A DNA stretch of 64,000 bases from Aphis gossypii (lineage: Eukaryota > Arthropoda > Insecta > Hemiptera > Aphididae): positions 1-64,000 of the forward strand of contig NW_026083147.1 in assembly GCF_020184175.1 (NCBI RefSeq), read 5' to 3'. Below, in pieces: positions 11,633-22,224 of the stretch. A program made the translations under genes and the position numbers. The notes beneath the pieces are model-generated. The model did no database searches. It saw nothing but the letters and a program-made list of their open reading frames with translations, and was not told where the DNA came from. How positions within the stretch are numbered: position 1 is the stretch's first letter; each line of letters begins with the position of its first letter.

Positions 11633-11884
11633 GTTTACATCAAATTGCTAAACCTACTTGCATAGTACATATTTTTGAAAGTAAAATAAAAACCTATTAT
11701 TTAACCTAACCTGTTATAGTAAAACTATAATAGAACCATAATAAAAATAATAAACTTTATATAATATTATTATAGTGTAAAGTGTAAAGTGTAATGTATA
11801 GTTTATTGTTGTCTTGCATAACATTGAAAGTGTTATTGGAACTGCTCATAATAACAGCAGCTAACACATACATATATAAATTAT
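11633..11884. other. Short AT-rich spacer
   Basis: No gene; contains CCTAACCT and small direct repeats (GTGTAAAGTGTAAAGTGTAA near 11775). Confidence 0.5.
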
Positions 11885-12221
11885 TTAACTCAATAAAGAT
11901 GGTACTACTGTTGGTAGTAGACGGCAACGAATTCTGCCCAAAGCGTAGTCACGACCAGGGACAAAATGTCTCGAACACAGTTTTGAGTTGACAAATATCT
12001 GTTGAGCATAGAAACCATTGATCTCGACGAACAACACCCATTGACGTCTCTGCTCGTCATTCGGTGGAAACCTAATGTAATCAATTTATGAATATTCACA
12101 ATGTATAGCTAGAGTAGTAATAAAATATTATTGTTATTTGTTACCTGTGCACAGAACCTCCATCAAGACCACTGACGTTTCCACAGATTTTCACCATGGT
12201 GATGTGACTAAAAAGTGACAT
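11885..12221 (-). CDS. THAP-domain protein, two exons
   Basis: Exon 1 runs 12221-12145 (MSLFSHITMVKICGN...), donor GTAAC; exon 2 runs 12071-11885 with acceptor TTAG. Joined, they give one uninterrupted frame of about 87 residues that is a THAP DNA-binding domain: first Cys in MVKIC, then SVHRFPPNDEQRRQW, then KLCSRHFVPGRDY with the C-x2-H pair, ending RLLPTVVPSLLS. The second Cys of the C2CH zinc site is not at the usual spacing (Ser there), so zinc binding is doubtful. THAP domains head P-element transposases and their domesticated relatives. Nothing downstream encodes a transposase core, so this is either a truncated P-element gene or a THAP-only protein. Confidence 0.6.
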
Positions 12222-12522
12222 TTTAATGACAATCGAAAATGTAATAACTAATAACTAAATGTATTAATTAATGTATGTATATATAAGAAGTATAGGTAGT
12301 ATAGGTAGGTAGTATAAAACGTAAGGTTATACACTCGTTGTAATTATATCGTACCTATGTTATCAGTGGTGATAATAGATTAATACGGGAATCCCAATAG
12401 TTTTGTATTATTTTTAGAAAAACTTTGAATATTAACGGTACATAATGTACATTGAAAATAATTTTTACGAAATGTCATAAATGAAACGCATAAAGAAAAT
12501 GAAAAAAAAATAAAATAGGAAT

Positions 12523-12700
12523 ACGACAAATATTCACGTTGAAAAAGTGCGAGGTACGAACGTAATGAGAATGTCGTTGACCACATCGACCGACGATCCC
12601 GGAAAAGAACTTGAAAATAATAGAACACGTAAAGTTGTAAATAAAAAAAAGCGGCATCCTCGAAATCACATACGGACTTAGTGGGAATACGGTCCGGTAG
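12523..12700 (-). repeat. Repeat copy matching 28014-28990, uninterrupted
   Basis: The reverse complement shares TTTCGAGGATGCCGC through GTGTTCTATTATTTT and CGGGATCGTCGGTCGATGTG with the plus-strand copy at 28 kb, but lacks the 814-bp hAT MITE there. It therefore serves as its empty site. Confidence 0.7.
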
Positions 12701-12778
12701 TAATTCGCGTTGCATTCTGAATTGAACGACTATAACGCACATCCTTGTAATACTCGGGGCGAATGCGCTAATTAATTA

Positions 12779-12942
12779 GCTTATATGAATGATAGAAATT
12801 GTACTTACCGGTCTGTAAAACGTCCAAAAAGTTAAAAAAAAAAAATTATATATATGTACTAAAAAAAGTACAGTAAAAAGTGTAAATTTTTGTGTACGTA
12901 AAGACAAACGTGTTGCATGAACGTCAAAGAAAAGTTGCCTAT
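12779..12942 (-). repeat. 160-bp repeat with conserved splice donor (copy 1)
   Basis: The reverse complement matches 19170-19335 almost base for base: TTTCTTTGACGTTCATGC at one end, CAGACCGGTAAGTACAATTT at the other. CCG|GTAAGT is a perfect 5' splice site and is preserved in both. It truncates the transposase-like pseudogene that starts upstream on this strand. Confidence 0.65.
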
Positions 12943-14600
12943 GGGGGCACTAGCAGCATTAGGTGATGTAAACCAATATTTAACATACACTTTGACAATA
13001 AAAACATTGAATGTTTTTAATCCCTCGAGAAGTTTTAATTCAAACTGTGATTGAAACATATAAATTTTCAAACAGTAAATGATTTTAGACATCCATCTTG
13101 CTCTATGAAATGCTCCGGGTGCTTGTATTGTAACTTTTCACCTATATTTTCTCCAATAAATATCAAACTTAGATGTAGTAATTCTTTGTAATCATCTCTT
13201 GGCTGATAAACTGATAATTGATTTCGAATAAAATTTATTATATCATTTTTTACAAGTATTATATCAAAAGAAATAGAGTCGTCTGATATTGCACTTTCAT
13301 AACTTTCTTTATTTATATTTTTCCAAAATGTTGAAAAATTTTTAAATAGTAATAAGTCAGGGGCAGATTGTGGTTCGATTGGAAGATAATTAAATACTTT
13401 GCTGATTATTATTTCGAATATATGATGTCTACAAGCTAGACCTAAGAGATTTTTTCCGATTTTTTGTTCTAAAATAGTACAGGCCCCCCTTTGTATACCG
13501 GTATTACTAGCTGTGGTATCAAAAAACATAAAATTTACTCTGTTTACAATATTCCATTCATCCAGCAATTGAAATACAGCGTTTGCTTGTTCTTCTCCAA
13601 TTCCTCTGGTTAATTTTGGTACTCCGAGTAGTTTCATTACTCCTTCTCCTGAGACTAAAACTGCTAAACGATCGACTGATTCTTTAGACATTAATTCTGG
13701 TAATATTTTACCGTCCCAATGAACTGTAAGTGCAACTTCAGGTTGTAAAACCTTGTATTATTTCTTTAGATACATTTTCTCTATGTGTTCGTCTCATTCG
13801 ACGAATTGTTTCTTTATTTGAAGCGATTTCAGAAGTATTTAAACCAATTGTTTCAGCTGTAGCTGCTAATATATATGTAGCATTACGATCACTAACTTTA
13901 GTACGATCTAGTGCTGACGCAACAGCTCGATTTATTATATTCCTCGGACGTTTTCTAGGACATTTTGGTAAAATATTATATTTTGCTTTATCTTCAATAT
14001 CACTTGTATTTTTCTTACTACTGCTACTATTACTAGTACATAATACTGCATGTGTTTCGATTTCTAAACGTTCACTTTCTTTTTTTTTCTTGTTATTATT
14101 TTTAAGTTCTTTGCAATACATTTTTTTCTGTAATTAACAATTTTTTATCAAGTGCACCCATTGATCCTCGTCTACCCTTCTCTCTTTGTGCGTTCAAAAA
14201 TTCTTTGTCTTCTTATAATTTAATTAAATTCATAGCATTGGCGTGGGCAACATCAAATAAATCGTCTAAATTATTTACAAAATGATTCATTTTCATAACC
14301 TGTGTCCCTGTTTGTCTGGTCGCATTTTTTTTAATATCAATCAATTTCAAATGTAATTTTTTGATTTGATTTATTATATTATAATTTTGTTTAGTAGGGA
14401 TTCTCGCTTTATTCCAAAAATCTAATAATTCATTTGTATATGAGCACTCTTTTGTATCGAAAAATTATCTTTTAAATGTAAATGTAAAAAGCGACCAAGT
14501 ATTTGTCTATTGGATGGCAGTTTAGCTCCAGTTAAAGTTTCGATTGTGGTACCAATCAAATAAATACCACGATTTTTTGGTTTTTTATAAGACATTATAT
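12943..14600 (-). pseudogene. Orphan transposase-like gene (HWDGK / FDTTASNTG family), broken
   Basis: Reading on the minus strand from MSYKKPKNRGIYLIG (about 14594), blocks follow in order: a Lys-rich region with RRGSMGALD, RTKVSDRNATYILAATAE, VHWDGK (about 13710), VDRLAVLVSGEG, VNFMFFDTTASNTG (about 13535), LACRHHIFE (about 13425) and ARWMSKIIYCLKIYMF (about 13100), ending ASAPIG at the 160-bp repeat. Frame changes near 14450, 14215, 13735 and 13090 show decay. The Asp residues in WDGK and FDTT plus a CRHH pair suggest an RNase-H-like DDE nuclease fold distantly like hAT transposases; that is inference. I recall many uncharacterised copies in aphids and Hydra but no named superfamily. No terminal repeats found for this copy. 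Confidence 0.5.
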
Positions 14601-14858
14601 TATCTACTGTACTAATGTAATATTTATTTAAATAAATGACTGTGTAAAATGTATATACCAAGTCAATACGACTAAAAGGTCTGCAATCTGCATGTATGAA
14701 TAAGTAAAAATTGATTGTCTTCAAAAAAAAAAATACCGAATTTAACTTCACTTTAATAATAACAAATAAAATTTAACTCACTGGTATACGAATACTAGTA
14801 CAATGACACGAGTATTAACAATTTAATAGTTAATATCAAATGCATGGGAAAGTAATAA

Positions 14859-16429
14859 TCTCTATATATAAAGGAAAGTGTACTTTACCAATAATCAACG
14901 CAGAGCCGAACCTATTTGAGTTATCGACTTGAAATTTCGAGGATAGATTTTTATAATAATTTCATCGTGCACTAAGAAAGGATTTTTCAAAATCCACATT
15001 TTAAAGTGTTGCTCAAACGAGGATTTTGAGATTTACGATGGAAATTTTGTTTATAAATGGTTGCTATAACAACTTGATTTATGTGTTAACACATTTATCA
15101 CTTTATTATTGCAGCTAATTATTATATATAAAAACATGATAACATGAAGTTGTAAAATACCCTACGCATTTACGCATACACGAGGACAAGGTATTTTACT
15201 TATTATTTTCGAATATTAATTATTAATGCGTCTTCGTATACGCACCCCAGTTTATGAACGGTTATTTCTAATTCTTATCTAAAATTGTTTAAATTCTTAC
15301 AAATTATTAAAAACTAATTAATATGGTTGTCGAATATGAGCTGGTAGCATATCAAATAATTTTTGATATTTATTGAGGTATACCTCAATGATGAACTGTA
15401 TGAAAAATTTAGACCAGAAAGGAACCAAGATTGCAAGTTAAAGCTCTGCACAAAAATGTAATAGACGCTATAGTTATCACTGGGAGCGCTAGAGGAGATA
15501 AAGTTTTAATCCCAAGAATAACGTTGATTCCAACTGATTATCCTTTTGAATTAAAAAGAATACAATTCCCACTCAAAGTTTGCTTTGTTATGACTATTAA
15601 TAAGTCTCAAGGACAATCATTGAGCATGACAAGGATTGACTTGAGAGAAGAATGTTTTTCACATGGATAGTTCTATATCACATGTTCTAAAGTTAGCTCT
15701 GCCAGTAGTTTGGTTATTTTAGCCCTAAAAGGCAGTACCAAAATACTGTTAATAAAGAGTTATTGAGATGAATAAAATTTTCAATATAAATATTTTTTTG
15801 TTTTTGGTTTTTATAACACCATAATGTAAGTAATTTTTTGTCAACAAATTACAATATTACAATACATGGGCAACCAAGGATAAACATAACATCTAAAAGC
15901 AGACTGTAATAATATAAACTGATAAAATAAAAGTTATAGTAGGTAACACAAAAAAAATGTACACGGTCAAAGCCGGGTTATTCAAGATTTTCGAGAATCA
16001 AAACCTAGGTTAGGATTATGTATTAATTGATTATATTAATCTACCGTATTATGTAAAACTTAGTATAACTTTGATACTTTATTAGAGTTAAATCAAACAG
16101 CACTAGGTCCGCGATCTACCGCAGGTAGATTGCCTACCTGATAATATACTGCTGCGAATCAGAATTTTTATTCCGGGCAACAGAAAACTTAAGATAAATC
16201 TAGAACATCATCCATCGAATATTAAAATCCGTATTGAACAAAGTCTGAGTCATATAGAATTGGCATTTTTAACGGGCAACGAAGTGCAAAACGAAGTACG
16301 CAATACGAAGTCTGCCGGGTCAGCTATTATTAATAGGCCGCCTATTATTATTATTAATATAGTATAAAAAAAATCTCGGTTTTCACCTGAGGTGACTTTT
16401 GCGCGGGCAACGCCGGGTGGGACAGCTAG
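14859..16429 (+). mobile_element. Short Helitron with both ends
   Basis: The left end TCTCTATATATAAAGG follows an A; the right end GCCGGGTGGGACAGCTAG is followed by T. This is the Helitron signature (5' TC, 3' CTRR, insertion between A and T). The 3' end is preceded by a GC-rich stretch with small hairpin potential near 16401-16420. At 1.57 kb it is far shorter than autonomous Helitrons and keeps only the helicase C-terminus, so it would need enzymes in trans. Confidence 0.75.
15380..15766 (+). pseudogene. C-terminal part of Helitron PIF1 helicase
   Basis: Encodes IPRITLIPTDYPFELKRIQF and VCFVMTINKSQGQSL, the conserved last helicase motifs of PIF1-like Helitron proteins. A TAG at 15668-15670 follows FSHG, where these proteins normally read on into a YxxCSRV-type block; that block (FYITCSKVSSASSL) is still visible beyond the stop. 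A later shift is needed to read the usual end. No Rep domain is present. Confidence 0.8.
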
Positions 16430-16574
16430 TCAAGTATAATAATAAAAATGTGTAGATAATCAGTTTTATCTTGAAAAGTAGGTACCAAACAGAAAATCAT
16501 ATAGGTATAAAACTTTAATACGAGTGAGCGACCTTGAAATATGTGATTATCTAAATTATATTTTTACTACAACT

Positions 16575-17013
16575 ATTTAATCTTATATAATAAAGCGTGA
16601 ACAATAGTTCGTTTCACTATGAAAAGAGTGCGCCTCGGTCGCCGTTTTTTTCTTCCATGGCCCGCCGCCGTCGTTATCGCGAAAACAGACGGTTCTCCAA
16701 CGCCGTCGTCTCGATAACGCGTTTTTCTTAGGTTAGGTTCGATTATTACGCGGGTTTTCGACGATTTTATTATTTTTTCGATTTTTTTTTTTTTTTTTTT
16801 ATCGGCTGTCTGTTATATTATAATATGTTGTTGTATTTTCAACCCGTTTTACGTAAACACCTATAGGTATGAGGGTTTCAACTTTCAAGTGTACGTTGCT
16901 TTGGGAAACGTTATATTAAATAGACAATTAATATAAGCTTTATTACACACGAATTATACGGAATTTTACAGGTATATATGATGGCATACTCTTCATTTTT
17001 TAATATAATATTT

Positions 17014-17082
<69 letters not shown>

Positions 17083-17445
17083 TATAAAATTGATATGTTT
17101 CAATAATAAAAGCCCCTGAAAGAGTTAGGTACAGGTATAGTTAGGTAAGTCAAAGTTGTAATTGCAAATATTCTTAATCATACCTAAGAGTTTCTGTAGG
17201 AAATGTTTATGACACTTTTCTTATAGTATTTTATTATGCATGTCCTTTAAATTGACTATGATGTAATGTGTAATACGTTTTAATGTATACTGTAACAATT
17301 TCTCTGAATAAATTATATATATTATTATTTCCTATATTAAATATTGTTATATATTGTATTGTACAATTGATACCTATTTGATTTGTTTTAATGTTTTGCC
17401 TAATATATTGGACTATTATAATAGATACAACACACTGACACTGTA
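16575..17445 (+). repeat. Dispersed repeat, direct copy of the unit at 4.1-4.7 kb
   Basis: Longer of the two copies; contains the T-tract near 16782-16800 and an expanded CA microsatellite. Begins CTTATATAATAAAGCGTGAAC shortly after the Helitron 3' end. No coding content. Confidence 0.65.
17017..17078 (+). repeat. (CA)n microsatellite
   Basis: About 30 CA units. The homologous site in the 4.1-kb copy has only a few, so it expanded in this copy. Confidence 0.95.
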
Positions 17446-18436
17446 CATATGGATAAGAAACAAGAGTTTATACAGTGTATAGTTATGATTATGATTATAA
17501 GTGTGACATTTCAATACATACACTGGTATGAGGTATACCAATATATATATATACTTACTTATATTACTGTGTGTGTATACTTAAGCAGAATTGTTATGAC
17601 TGAATATAATAAGTTGGATGGACATAGGACATGTTATTATAGTAACTTAATATGGTAAATATGAATTTATTAAATGTATTTTGTTATTTATTCTTATTAA
17701 TATTAAATTTATTTACAAAAATTCTTGTATTTTCATCATTTTTATGTGAAAATGAAATTAAAAAAAAAAAAATTAAATGTATTATACGCAATAGCTCATG
17801 TAAATTAACCAATACCTATTACCTATTATACTGCTTAATTTCTTTTTTTACATTGTATTGCATTATATATTTTAAAATTAATGAATTAATATAATATAAT
17901 ATACTTAAGATTACAATAAGCTGAATAAGCATACATACATGTATTAAATATTTATGCTACTACCAAAAAAAAAAAAAAATACCTATAACAATACCAACTG
18001 CGCCAACACTCAACATAAATATAATGGTACTTAAAACACTCATGTTAACATATCATTATTATTATTAGGTTAACCTATTAGCTGCACAAATACCTGTAAT
18101 TGTAATGTAAGTAATTTGATCGAACTTATACTTTCCTTTACAGACATGATACATTGAAGTTGCACTACTACAACTGATACTATTATTTAATTATTAGATA
18201 CACTCATATTACCTATATTAATATAAATATAGACACCAGGAAAACTCTTAAAGAAAAACACATACAAATATATTGATTATATTTTATTTATTCTGAAAAA
18301 ATAACATAACAAATTTAAAATTTAGAAAAATAATAATAAAAATGCTAACAATAAAAAACTTATTGCTTACCGCTTGGACATTCTTCTCTGTCCTGTATTT
18401 AAATCATATTTTAACAATCAATATTAATTAATAATA
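17446..18436. other. AT-rich spacer, no gene
   Basis: Two short plus-strand ORFs (17449-17658 and 17652-17894) are hydrophobic and low in complexity, typical of random AT-rich DNA. No repeat with clear ends. Confidence 0.5.
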
Positions 18437-18439
18437 TTG

Positions 18440-18597
18440 GGGACGAGGTGGCCGTGCGGTCTAAGGCGTCGTTGCGGCGCAGCCGGTTACTGGTTCGATT
18501 CGCGGTCACCGGGTGGCATTTTTCTTCGGGCAAGTCCCGGTGTCCGGAAAATAAGTGCCGCCATCCCCCGCGCAATAATAATAATAATATATATAAT
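18440..18597 (+). repeat. tRNA-Ser/Leu-like SINE
   Basis: The head GGACGAGGTGGCCGTGCGG resembles a class II tRNA 5' half with box A at 18449-18459; box B GGTTCGATTCG is at 18492-18502. A non-tRNA GC-rich body follows, then a short (AAT)n tail at about 18576-18597, the form of a 3' retroposition tail. The unit contrasts sharply with the AT-rich flanks. Likely mobilised by a LINE in trans. Confidence 0.75.
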
Positions 18598-19169
18598 TAC
18601 AAAATATACGTACAATCACGGGCCAGATGGCCTTTTGTGCTTCAGTTTATAGCATCCTGAAAAATAAAAGTGTATAGGTAACATTGTATATATTCATTAT
18701 TTTTGATATTCATACTTTTTTGGCATTTTTGGTCGGTGTTGACCATCACCGTACAGTTTCTGAAACTGAACATAATCTATAACATTTAATATTAAATTAT
18801 TAATTAAGTAAAATGACATATTACAGTTAACCTAAAAACAAACAAAAAAACACGCGAAAAGGTTAAAATAACTAATACGTGTACTCATTTCAAATGAACA
18901 ATTCAAATTGAATGGCGTTCGTAAGACGTTCGTTGTTCCATTGCATATTACGCATTTATGGTTGGAATTGGTACTATAAATAACCGCAAGTCTGGTCCAT
19001 CGGTCTACCCATTAGTGACGATTGATAATTAATATTTAATAATATCCTTTGTAATATTAATTAAATTATATTATGTATGGTATTTAATATTTGGTAATAC
19101 TGGTGCCATTTTGAGGCGGAGTAGAGAGCGAAAAGCGTTGAGGACCTGGGTCCGGTGCGCCTGCATCAG
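18598..19169. other. No gene recognised
   Basis: AT-rich sequence without recognisable coding or repeat structure. Confidence 0.4.
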
Positions 19170-19335
19170 GCAATTTTTCTTTGACGTTCATGCAACACGT
19201 TTGTCTTTACGTAAACAAAAATTTGCACTTTTTTCTGTACTTTTTTTAGTACATATTATATATAAATTTTTTTAACTTCATTGGACGTTTTACAGACCGG
19301 TAAGTACAATTTCTATCATTCATATAAGCATTGAT
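19170..19335 (+). repeat. 160-bp repeat with conserved splice donor (copy 2)
   Basis: Inverted relative to copy 1 at 12.8 kb. Retains ACAGACCGGTAAGTACAATT. No adjoining ORF identifies the exon it might belong to. Confidence 0.65.
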
Positions 19336-19339
19336 TATA

Positions 19340-20306
19340 AATACTATAGATAGCCCACTGCTATAGAAAATAGTCTGCGCGTCAGTTGGCGGCAGCCGTT
19401 ATACAGCGCTGTGGGCACCCGACTAGTATTGGCGGTGAACGTTGTAAGCGCTAGTGATTGCAGGAGTGGGGACCGACGATACGAGGCTTTATTCATATTG
19501 ATAGACTACCGTGCGCGATCCGCTTCCAGGCAGCAGGCAGCTTGCACGGTTGCGGTTGCTTTATAACTTGCTTATCGGTTCAAAATTGAAGGTGTACTCG
19601 CCGCGCCATTTCCATATTATGTTACTTACAGTAGCGGATTTAAGGGGAAAGACCCTATAGAATTTTAATTTTTTGGGCTCACTGGATTAGTATAATATTA
19701 TATGTATTTATGAGCAAAAAAAAATAGTTCTTATTTTAAAAACTTGTAACCTACTGTACAGCAGAGCGACATCCACTTACCCACCTTTTTTCTGTTGAGT
19801 GCTGTAAATAGCTCAATCAATAACTATATATTTAATATTTATACGATTATACCTAGGTCTCACCGTCTGATCCATATCCAAGGTAGATTTCGACATAAAT
19901 CGTGATATTTGTTATTTGAAAAACAAATTATATTTTATACATTTTGTCATCTAAGTCTTCACTACTCATATTATTTTTAACTTCATTCGGTCGAAGGAAA
20001 TTAAATAAATCTATATGATTTGATTTAAAATACCAGCTATGTTTTGTTAGTGGGGGCCAGGTCAGACTCATGTCCCGACCGCCACCGGTTGCTCACATTT
20101 CTATATTTAGTGTTCTTAAACGTTAATTATACAAATAGTATACAATTTTATTGTATAAGAGATCTTGGGAAATCCGTTCAACGGTACACGATTAAAAATA
20201 CTGTCTACTGATATTATTTTCGAGATTTATTTTTCATTTGATTCATACGAAGTAGTGAGTACAGAGCTCTTCTAGAGTTCTAGCTGTCTGTTGAAACTTT
20301 TTAAAA
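19340..20306. other. No gene; upstream region of the P-element-like gene
   Basis: GC-richer DNA at 19370-19610 followed by CAGTAGCGGATTTAAGGGG near 19630, which looks like a hAT-type terminal repeat (compare CAGTGGCG ends elsewhere here), but no partner end was found. Around 19751-19790 is a short reverse piece of the 35-kb repeat family. The DNA before 20307 may hold the P-element promoter and 5' terminal repeat, not identified. Confidence 0.35.
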
Positions 20307-20811
20307 ATGTCTGGTGATAAATGTATGTTTTTTAATTGTAAATTGTCAAGAAGAACCTCTAAGAATAGTTTTTATTCTTTCCCTAAAAATGAAGAATTAG
20401 CTAAAAAATGGATTTTACATTCAGGTAAATTATTTAAAAATAAATATTACCATATGATATTACTGAAGGTTACTCGTTACTGTATTACTCTATTACTTAT
20501 TTTTATCTAATTAAACATAGGAAATATGAAGCTAGTGTCACTCAGCCCTAAACGGTTAAAAAAACGGTACATTTGTGCTAATCATTTTGAAAGTAAAATG
20601 TACAACGAGCCAGATGGTACAATTCGTCGCATATTAAAAAAAAATGCTGTTCCGATGATGGAATATTCTCTGGGTAACATTTATTTTGTAATATATTATA
20701 AACTAATTTTGGAAGGCCTTTTCTGAAAAGAATCCATGAATAAATATACAATTATTTCGAAGATTTTCTTCTCTATATAATAATATATAAGTTATAAATA
20801 ATAATATTTAA

Positions 20812-21254
20812 GAGGACGTCACACCCTTATGACGTGTTGTCAGATTGTTACGTCTTGTATCGATTCTCGGTCTTACACACGTACGTCTTAGACACTCACT
20901 CAATTTTGGTTCTAGAGTAAATATATCTATTATAAACTTGAATTGTGGCAAAATTTATGAGAGCAAGAAGGTGTTATTCATAATAAACGTTGATTATATC
21001 GTTTAGAAATAGAGAAAATTACCACATTTTAAAATTACCTTTAACTTTTCAAAATTTAATTTTTTTTTTAATACTCACCTTCTTGTTCTCCAAAATATTG
21101 TCATCTTTTAATTTTTTAATAGGTGTTTTTATTGTAACACCACTATTGAGTGAGTTCTACTCAGACTGCGTAAACGCGTTTTGTGTATGTCGTTCGCGTA
21201 TAGTATGTAAGACGGAGCTGACAACACAATATAATATGTGGGTATGACGTCCTC
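20812..21254. repeat. MITE with long inverted ends, inside P-element intron
   Basis: The left end GAGGACGTCACACCC...GTTGTCAG and the right end CTGACAACAC...GGGTATGACGTCCTC are inverted repeats; CACTCACTCAAT and ATTGAGTGAG pair further in. It is about 443 bp with no coding capacity. A diverged second copy lies at 21885-27380 and is itself split. Confidence 0.6.
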
Positions 21255-21884
21255 AAGCCTATCGGTAATTAATAATTATTACATAAATTTATAAGTAGAT
21301 ATTTATTTTGGACCACCAGTTACAGCCTTATATCATAGTTAAATTGTATACATAATGTTTTATTATAAAACAAATTGAGTTAAGAATTGTTAAAATTGTA
21401 CTTTTAAATTGTCTGGAATACAGAAGAAAGTGTTAATGAGGACAACATATTATATCCTGCAGATAAAATTATTGAAAAAAGGCCGTTCCAATTTAAAGAA
21501 ACCGTCGTAGCTACAGGTACATACTATTTTGATACAATACAATACTATACATCTACTTATACCTATATGTATATATAATTAAATATTAAACAATGATAAA
21601 GATTTTACATTTACTTTTGAAAGTTTACGTGAGTAATATTATGCGTAGGTATATCGTATATAGCTTATGGATTTGTCTTCACAGTTAAAATTCTGTAGGC
21701 AATATAAATATAATTTTGGTTTTCGTAATTTCCCCTCGTTAGGCTTTGCATTAATATTATACGTAGGTAGTGATTTTTTATAAGTACCTATTTGCTTGCC
21801 CTATTTTTTTACTTAAATTGTACATATTATATTCTAATTTGTTACATAGTGTAATCTAATTTTTAAATAAAATAAAATAGATTA

Positions 21885-21927
21885 AGAGGACGCTATACCT
21901 ACCCATACATTTGTTGTCTTCGTCTTA
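21885..21927 (+). repeat. Left part of a second MITE-like copy, split by Harbinger
   Basis: TAAGAGGACGCTATACC...GTCTTCGTCTTA resembles the left end of the MITE at 20812 and continues at 27293 with CACACGCACGTCACAG, which matches CACACGTACGTC in that MITE. Confidence 0.55.
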
Positions 21928-22224
21928 GGGCCGCGCCACACTAGAGCGGTTTTGACGCGCGGTAAAAACGCGCGTATAACGCGCGTCGAAAACGCTAGAC
22001 GAAAACGCACTACATGTAATAGAGCGCGCCAAACTAAAGCGATTTTAACGCGCGTTACCGCGTGTCACCGCTGTATGCTACGGTTTTGCGTTTTTGCCGC
22101 TTCAACCGCTTGCTATTGAAACACATTATTTTCATTGATACGGCACACACTACAGCGGTTACAACGCGCGGTTCCGTTTTTCAAAATTATTTTAAAAAAA
22201 GTTATATTTTAAAAAGTTTTCAAA

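Noticed and set aside
12475..12742. Minus-strand ORFs with DFEDAAFFYLQL
   Set aside because: The peptide comes from a repeat shared with 28.0 kb that does not stay open in the other copy; I see no domain, so annotated as repeat only.
17016..17080. Coding repeat
   Set aside because: Pure CA microsatellite; no conserved frame.
18440..18520. Functional tRNA-Ser/Leu gene
   Set aside because: Box A and B are present, but the 3' half runs into a non-tRNA body with an AAT tail and no sound acceptor stem was found; it fits a SINE.
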